A model generated the notes under the pieces. It was not told where the DNA came from. It saw only the letters and a list, made by a program, of their open reading frames with translations, and ran no database searches. From contig JANQMM010000040.1 of the NCBI GenBank assembly GCA_028280145.1, positions 1 to 17,525 on the forward strand: DNA of 17,525 bases. Direction: 5' to 3'. Source of the DNA: Minisyncoccota bacterium (GTDB lineage: Bacteria; Patescibacteriota; Minisyncoccia; Phycocordibacterales; JACZSL01). Shown here piece after piece: positions 13,930 to 17,525 of the stretch. Each line of letters begins with the position of its first letter. Position 1 is the first letter of the stretch. The translations under genes were made by a program, and so were the position numbers.

Positions 13930-14436
13930 ATGGCTCTATGTAAAGAATGCGAAAAACAAAAACCCGGAAGACGTGCTGTGTATTATGAATACATAGGACA
14001 ACACAATGGTGGGGAGCGTATTCGCAAAATCAAACTAAGACTATGCGAAGAGTGTCTCAGGGAGGAAGGTTTGTACTGCGACTTACACGGACCATGTGAC
14101 TTAACCAATAGTCCTCAGATGATCATGGCGTGTTCGACAACGCCCGAAGAAGACGAAGACCTTGTGTTTTGCAGGGGCTGTATCCAGGATCTGGTTACGG
14201 AGCTAAACTCGCAAGACTACTCAGACTATGTTACTCTGCTTCGTCATTATTACGATAGCGAGTATCTCGATGAGTTGAGTGAATTTGCCAGGTTCTATTT
14301 CCCAAGAAGAAGGAATCAAGACGTTCTACTGCTTTTGAGCTTTGCGCTTGTGGCAGACCTGATGTCTCTTCCACTGGGTAGCGTGATCCTGAATAATGTT
14401 GAAGGGTACAAGAGACAGGTAATGGCCGCCTTGTAA
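13930..14436 (+). CDS. Cys-rich, probably zinc-binding protein of unknown function
   Basis: The 168-residue protein is not recognised. The first half carries many cysteines in metal-binding spacing: C4-x2-C7, C39-x2-C42, C50/H53/C56, C68 and C81-x2-C84. This suggests two zinc knuckles or treble clefs. The second half is helical and mildly hydrophobic near 135-155, but lacks a clear TM segment. The start at 13930 is fixed by AGGAGG 7 bases upstream. In-frame TTG 13903 and ATG 13909 lie before that site. The gene stands alone between the rnc terminator and the smc promoter. Its role may be regulatory or structural, but nothing here shows which. Confidence 0.65.
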   Translation: MALCKECEKQKPGRRAVYYEYIGQHNGGERIRKIKLRLCEECLREEGLYCDLHGPCDLTNSPQMIMACSTTPEEDEDLVFCRGCIQDLVTELNSQDYSDYVTLLRHYYDSEYLDELSEFARFYFPRRRNQDVLLLLSFALVADLMSLPLGSVILNNVEGYKRQVMAAL

Positions 14437-14474
14437 AACGGAAGGTCTACACTGTGCAGAACCCGATATAGCTC

Positions 14475-14531
14475 ATCAGTCTTTACTGATATACTTAAGC
14501 CAAAGGTAGCAAGCCTTTGGTTTTTGTTTTT
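14475..14531 (+). promoter_or_regulatory. smc promoter, possible operator, and 5' leader hairpin
   Basis: TATACT (14490-14495) predicts a start near 14502. Immediately upstream, ATCAGT (14475-14480) and ACTGAT (14485-14490) form a perfect inverted repeat in the -35/-10 spacer, a possible operator. At the start site CCAAAGG (14500-14506) and CCTTTGG (14514-14520) form a hairpin, followed by TTTTTGTTTTT and directly by the smc ATG. There is no Shine-Dalgarno. The hairpin plus T tract looks like an intrinsic terminator that ends at the start codon. Confidence 0.6.
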
Positions 14532-16820
14532 ATGCATCTTAAGAGTGTAGAGCTTTCCGGTTTCAAATCGTTTGCGAAAAAAGAGAAACTCGATTTTACG
14601 AGTGCCATTTCCGGTATTGTCGGGCCGAACGGATCGGGAAAGAGCAATATCGCTGAAGGATTTCGCTTTGTACTCGGTGAACAGTCGATGAAATCCATGC
14701 GTGGAAAGCGCGGAGAAGATCTTATTTTTAACGGCTCCCAGAGCTCCAGTCGAGCAAATCGCGCCTCAGTGAAAGTAACTTTTGATAATAGTAGCCGGCT
14801 TTTTGATATTGATTTTGATGAAGTTTCAATTGAGCGCGCGGTGCTTCGCGATGGTGTGAACCAGTATGCCATCAATGGCTCCACCGTTCGCCTCAAAGAT
14901 GTCGTAGAGCTTCTTGCAAATGCAAATATCGGCGCAACAGGCCATCATATTATTTCCCAGGGTGAGGCGGATAGAATCCTTAACTCATCGATAAAGGAAC
15001 GGCGAGAAATCATCGAAGATGCTCTGGGGCTGAAAGTGTTTCAATACAAAAAACAGGAAAGCGAACGCAAACTCTCGAAAACAGAGGACAATATCGCACA
15101 AGTGGAGTCGCTTCGAAAAGAGATCGCGCCACATCTGAAATTTCTTGAGCGCCAAGTAAAAAAACTTGAAAAAGCGCTTTCGATGAAGGATGAACTCAGA
15201 ACTCTTTATGGAGAATATCTCAAGCGTGAGCAAGAATACATTACTTATCACACCGAAAGAGTGAATAAAGAGAAACAACCGCTTCTTGATACCCGAGCTA
15301 AGTTACAAGAACAACTTGCAGATGCGAAAGGGATTCTGGAGAGGTCAAAAGGAGCTGACGATGAGGGGCGAGAGATCGTAGAACTTGAGGAGAAAATTGC
15401 AGATGTACGTAGCCAGAAGGATGTACTTGCGCGTGATGTGGGGCGTACTGAAGGACAAATACAATTTGAAGAACGTCGTCTCAAGCGCGAACAGGAAAAA
15501 ATGGAGTCTGGAAGCGACTCACTCATCAAGCTCTCCGAAGTTGAAACGGTGGTCAAAGATATACACGAATCCATTGAGCAGGCTGATAGAAGTAATGACG
15601 TTTCAGTACTTCTTACTACACTACGCAAAATACGTGAACGTCTGGGTGCTTTTATTGCGGAAAAGAAAGAAGGAAAGAGTGAGGCCACAAGAGGTCTTTC
15701 GGAAGAAGAGCTTACACAACTGAGGGAAGAAAAAGAAGTGCTCGACAAGCGTTTTACGGATGTGGCCGCGCGCGAAACCGAACTCAATCAGCGTTACGAA
15801 ACAATGCGAAAAGAGATCGAAAGTTCGAAAGATGAAAGTCGTGAAGCCGAACGGGAAGTCTTTCGTATCATGCAGGAGCAAAACAAGATCGAGGCAGGAC
15901 TTAGTAAACTTGTAAGCACAGAAGAACGCATCCGCCGCGATGACGAGGAATTGAAACGAGAATTGACTGAGGCGGGTGTATTGATCGGAGCCGAGATCTC
16001 TCGTTACGAAGAGTTTGAGGTCATCGAAGGAGGACATGTGCTTGATGTTTCGGAGATAGTGCAAGAGCCAAGAGAGAAGCAAGAAGAACGCAGACGACAG
16101 ATCGAAAAGATCAAGATTCGACTCGAAGATGTCGGTGGAGGAGCGGCAGACGAGATCATGACGGAATATAAAGAAGTGAAAGAGCGTGACGAATTTTTTG
16201 AGCGGGAACTTGCTGATCTGGCAAAATCATCAGAAACCTTGCGCGGCATCATACATGATCTGGAAGACAAGATCGATGTAAGGTTCAAAGAGGGAATTGT
16301 GAAGATCAATGGTGCATTCCAAGAATTTTTTGCACTTCTTTTTGATGGCGGAACCGCAAAACTTGAACTGATCCGGGAAGAAAAGCGGCGTAAGAAAAAA
16401 GAGGATGAATTAGCACTTGACGTTGATGAAGAAGGGATGGCTGAGGAAGAGCCGGCGGCGGGAAGCGAAGGTATTGAGGTCAATGTCAATCTGCCAAGAA
16501 AAAAGATCAGAGGGCTCGATATGCTCTCAGGAGGAGAGCGTGCTCTTACAAGCATTGCACTTCTTTTTGCAATGAGTCAGGTAAATCCGCCACCATTCAT
16601 CATTCTTGATGAGACCGACGCCGCACTTGATGAGGCAAATTCACGTAAATATGGCGATATGATCGAAAATCTCTCGGAAAAGAGTCAGCTTATCTTGATC
16701 ACACACAATAGAGAGACCATGTCGCGTGCAGGGATTCTCTATGGTGTTACAATGGGAAGTGACGGTATTAGTAAGATCCTATCAGTGCAGCTTGAAGAGG
16801 CTGTAATGGTGGCTAAGTAA
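14532..16820 (+). CDS. smc: Short SMC-family chromosome segregation ATPase, apparently hingeless
   Basis: SMC proteins are long coiled-coil ABC-type ATPases that organise chromosomes. This one has 762 residues, against about 1150-1200 for usual bacterial SMC. Both head halves are complete: Walker A GPNGSGKS (31-38), the Q-loop Gln143 in QGEADRIL, signature LSGGERA (665-671) and Walker B ending in Asp693-Glu694 (ILDETDAALDEAN). Between them are two coiled-coil arms (about 155-330 and 390-590). I see no globular hinge with its Gly-rich dimer interface, and no CxxC hook as in Rad50. The centre (about 333-390) is a short charged helical stretch. An acidic/basic insert (about 615-650) precedes the C-terminal head. 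The frame is intact. No scpA or scpB is present in the window. The ATG at 14532 begins the family motif (MHLKSVELSGFKSF). A TTG at 14517 lies inside the leader. Confidence 0.9.
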   Translation: MHLKSVELSGFKSFAKKEKLDFTSAISGIVGPNGSGKSNIAEGFRFVLGEQSMKSMRGKRGEDLIFNGSQSSSRANRASVKVTFDNSSRLFDIDFDEVSIERAVLRDGVNQYAINGSTVRLKDVVELLANANIGATGHHIISQGEADRILNSSIKERREIIEDALGLKVFQYKKQESERKLSKTEDNIAQVESLRKEIAPHLKFLERQVKKLEKALSMKDELRTLYGEYLKREQEYITYHTERVNKEKQPLLDTRAKLQEQLADAKGILERSKGADDEGREIVELEEKIADVRSQKDVLARDVGRTEGQIQFEERRLKREQEKMESGSDSLIKLSEVETVVKDIHESIEQADRSNDVSVLLTTLRKIRERLGAFIAEKKEGKSEATRGLSEEELTQLREEKEVLDKRFTDVAARETELNQRYETMRKEIESSKDESREAEREVFRIMQEQNKIEAGLSKLVSTEERIRRDDEELKRELTEAGVLIGAEISRYEEFEVIEGGHVLDVSEIVQEPREKQEERRRQIEKIKIRLEDVGGGAADEIMTEYKEVKERDEFFERELADLAKSSETLRGIIHDLEDKIDVRFKEGIVKINGAFQEFFALLFDGGTAKLELIREEKRRKKKEDELALDVDEEGMAEEEPAAGSEGIEVNVNLPRKKIRGLDMLSGGERALTSIALLFAMSQVNPPPFIILDETDAALDEANSRKYGDMIENLSEKSQLILITHNRETMSRAGILYGVTMGSDGISKILSVQLEEAVMVAK

Positions 16821-16826
16821 AAATAT

Positions 16827-17087
16827 ATGTTTGGACCAGAAAATGCGCCGGAAGGCCCGGAAGGGGTTGTTATCCCCGAAGACGTAACCTTGGAAGGCAA
16901 CGCAGAGGAGGGAAGTCAAGAAGATTCGTCGTTTAAGATCACAGATGGCGCAGAAGGTGATGCAGCTGTTGTTTCAACGATTGAAGATGCAACACAGGTT
17001 GGGGGTGATGGTGTGACGGAGGAAACACTTGCTGTTAAAGACGATGAAGCATCAAACGATGGTGATCCGTACAACAAAGCGGCATAG
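16827..17087 (+). CDS. Small, very acidic disordered protein downstream of smc
   Basis: The 86-residue product is rich in Glu, Asp, Gly and small residues, with almost no Lys/Arg and no hydrophobic core. It is therefore expected to be disordered and is not recognised. It starts 6 bases after the smc stop with no ribosome binding site, which suggests co-transcription and coupled translation. It may be an accessory of the short SMC, but proximity is the only evidence. Low complexity leaves some doubt that it is a gene. Confidence 0.5.
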   Translation: MFGPENAPEGPEGVVIPEDVTLEGNAEEGSQEDSSFKITDGAEGDAAVVSTIEDATQVGGDGVTEETLAVKDDEASNDGDPYNKAA

Positions 17088-17131
17088 GTAACGTGTTGCG
17101 CAGGTATCCCAGTATGCGCGCTTATAATGGA

Positions 17132-17166
17132 AAAGAGCTCGGACGACAAAGTCGTCCGAGCTCTTT
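17132..17166 (+). terminator. Long terminator hairpin after the smc operon
   Basis: AAAGAGCTCGGACGAC (17132-17147) and GTCGTCCGAGCTCTTT (17151-17166) form a perfect 16-bp stem with an AAA loop. A TATAAT (17123-17128) lies just upstream, so a transcript starting there would begin inside the hairpin. Confidence 0.8.
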
Positions 17167-17168
17167 CC

Positions 17169-17198
17169 TTGACAAACCATTCAGTTTCTGGAGAATCA
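17169..17198 (+). promoter_or_regulatory. Possible promoter of the 39-aa membrane protein
   Basis: TTGACA (17169-17174) follows the terminator, with only a weak -10 candidate (GAATCA, 17193-17198, 18-base spacer). The -35 is perfect but the -10 is poor. Confidence 0.3.
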
Positions 17199-17226
17199 AG
17201 TGCAGATATCCTTCTGGAGAAAGGTC

Positions 17227-17346
17227 ATGATTGATTCTTATGGGGAATGGGTTACGGTAAGCTTCGTAGTGATCGGGGTCTTGATTTTTGCAGGCTTGTG
17301 TTATGTCTTGTTCAAGAATCCGGATGATGATGATCGGGGGCGTTGA
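17227..17346 (+). CDS. 39-residue single-TM small protein, unknown function
   Basis: A 40-codon frame starts at ATG 17227 and ends at TGA 17344-17346. GGAG (17216-17219) lies 7 bases before the ATG. Residues about 9-29 are strongly hydrophobic (VTVSFVVIGVLIF onward), followed by KNP, four Asp and a basic end, as in many bacterial single-pass small membrane proteins. It resembles in layout, but not in recognisable sequence, small subunits such as CcoQ or CydX. It lies between the smc operon terminator and the convergent rnr gene. I cannot assign a function. Confidence 0.55.
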   Translation: MIDSYGEWVTVSFVVIGVLIFAGLCYVLFKNPDDDDRGR

Positions 17347-17405
17347 AAACGACAGAAAACTAGCACGTAACCTTTCCACTTGCACCTTTACATAGTTACG
17401 CACGC

Positions 17406-17439
17406 AAACGAGGCGGGCCGCAGGATACGCGGCTCGTTT
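17406..17439 (-). terminator. Hairpin after rnr (bulged)
   Basis: Read on the minus strand, AAACGAG-CCGC (17439-17429) pairs with GCGG and CTCGTTT (17421-17406), with an unpaired CCCGC in the second arm. It lies 4 bases after the RNase R stop codon. Confidence 0.55.
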
Positions 17440-17443
17440 ATCG

Positions 17444-17525
17444 TTATATAAATTCAAAATCAAGCGTACGTGTATCGAGGTCCGCTCCGGTCAGCTTTAT
17501 TTTAACCGCGTCACCAAGGGCGAAT
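17444..17525 (-). CDS. rnr: Ribonuclease R, C-terminal S1 domain (partial)
   Basis: The minus strand is open from the window edge to TAA 17446-17444, giving 26 residues that read LGDAVKIKLTGADLDTRTLD and end FEFI. This pattern (LGD-x-V-x-V, acidic turn, R-x-[IL]-DFE) is the last strand region of the S1 domain in RNase R/VacB, a processive 3'-5' exoribonuclease. The rest lies outside the window. A bulged hairpin follows the stop. Confidence 0.75.
   Translation of the reverse strand, partial: FALGDAVKIKLTGADLDTRTLDFEFI

Noticed and set aside
15248..16555. Long Ser-rich antisense frames within smc
   Set aside because: Glu/Lys/Arg-rich coiled-coil codons give Ser/Phe/Leu-rich antisense frames. 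They are a composition artefact.
17123..17128. TATAAT just before the 17132 terminator as a promoter for a new transcript
   Set aside because: Transcription would begin within the terminator stem and no -35 is at a fitting distance, so it is more likely chance.
17122..17463. A 113-codon minus-strand frame overlapping the rnr tail
   Set aside because: It starts with TTG inside rnr in another frame and crosses two terminator hairpins. The RNase R tail and the 39-aa frame with its ribosome binding site explain the region better.

Overview
The window looks like a chromosomal stretch from a Candidate Phyla Radiation (Patescibacteria, probably Parcubacteria-type) bacterium. The signs are a core information-processing gene set, a SMC of only about 762 residues, a ThrRS without the N-terminal TGS domain, a NusB-NUDIX fusion, an L32 with a long charged tail, and several small proteins of unknown function. 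UGA is used as a stop codon (for example at the ends of dnaE and of the small ORF at 17227), so the UGA-recoding CPR lineages do not fit. The taxonomic placement is inference. No mobile element, CRISPR array, tRNA or rRNA was seen.

Layout. 1-69: tail of an unidentified plus-strand ORF and its terminator. 179-2281: gyrB. 2313-2906 (minus): a membrane-anchored CARDB-like protein. 2986-4038 (plus): a two-TM protein of unknown function, convergent with thrS (4042-5790, minus). 5841-6332 (minus): an unknown Arg-rich protein, divergent from a SAM methyltransferase (6422-6955, plus). 7015-7434 (minus): an unknown protein, downstream of dnaE (7495-10674, minus). 10681-11072: about 390 bases without a convincing protein gene, holding two tandem promoter/terminator-like units. 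The first can fold as a compact structured RNA. 11073-16820 (plus): rnhB, rpmF, nusB-NUDIX, rnc, a Cys-rich protein and smc, then a small acidic protein. 17227-17346: a 39-residue membrane protein. 17444-17525 (minus): the C-terminus of RNase R.

Functionally this is a housekeeping neighbourhood. It covers replication and topology (gyrB, dnaE, smc, rnhB), RNA processing and transcription (rnc, rnr, nusB) and translation (thrS, rpmF). The protein content is mostly ordinary, but the 5' ends of the transcripts are not. Several core genes (thrS, dnaE, rpmF, the methyltransferase) have a TATAAT/TATACT box only 6-9 bases before the start codon, which predicts leaderless mRNAs. gyrB, smc and nusB have a hairpin exactly where transcription should begin and no Shine-Dalgarno. 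The unknown-function genes at 2986, 6332, 7434, 13930 and 17227 instead have GGAG/GGAGG-type ribosome binding sites. These promoter calls also correct several start codons relative to the longest ORF.

The best candidates for something undescribed are the structured RNA at about 10764-10874, the apparently hingeless SMC with its acidic downstream neighbour, the 5'-terminal hairpin plus U-tract leaders, and the NusB-NUDIX fusion.
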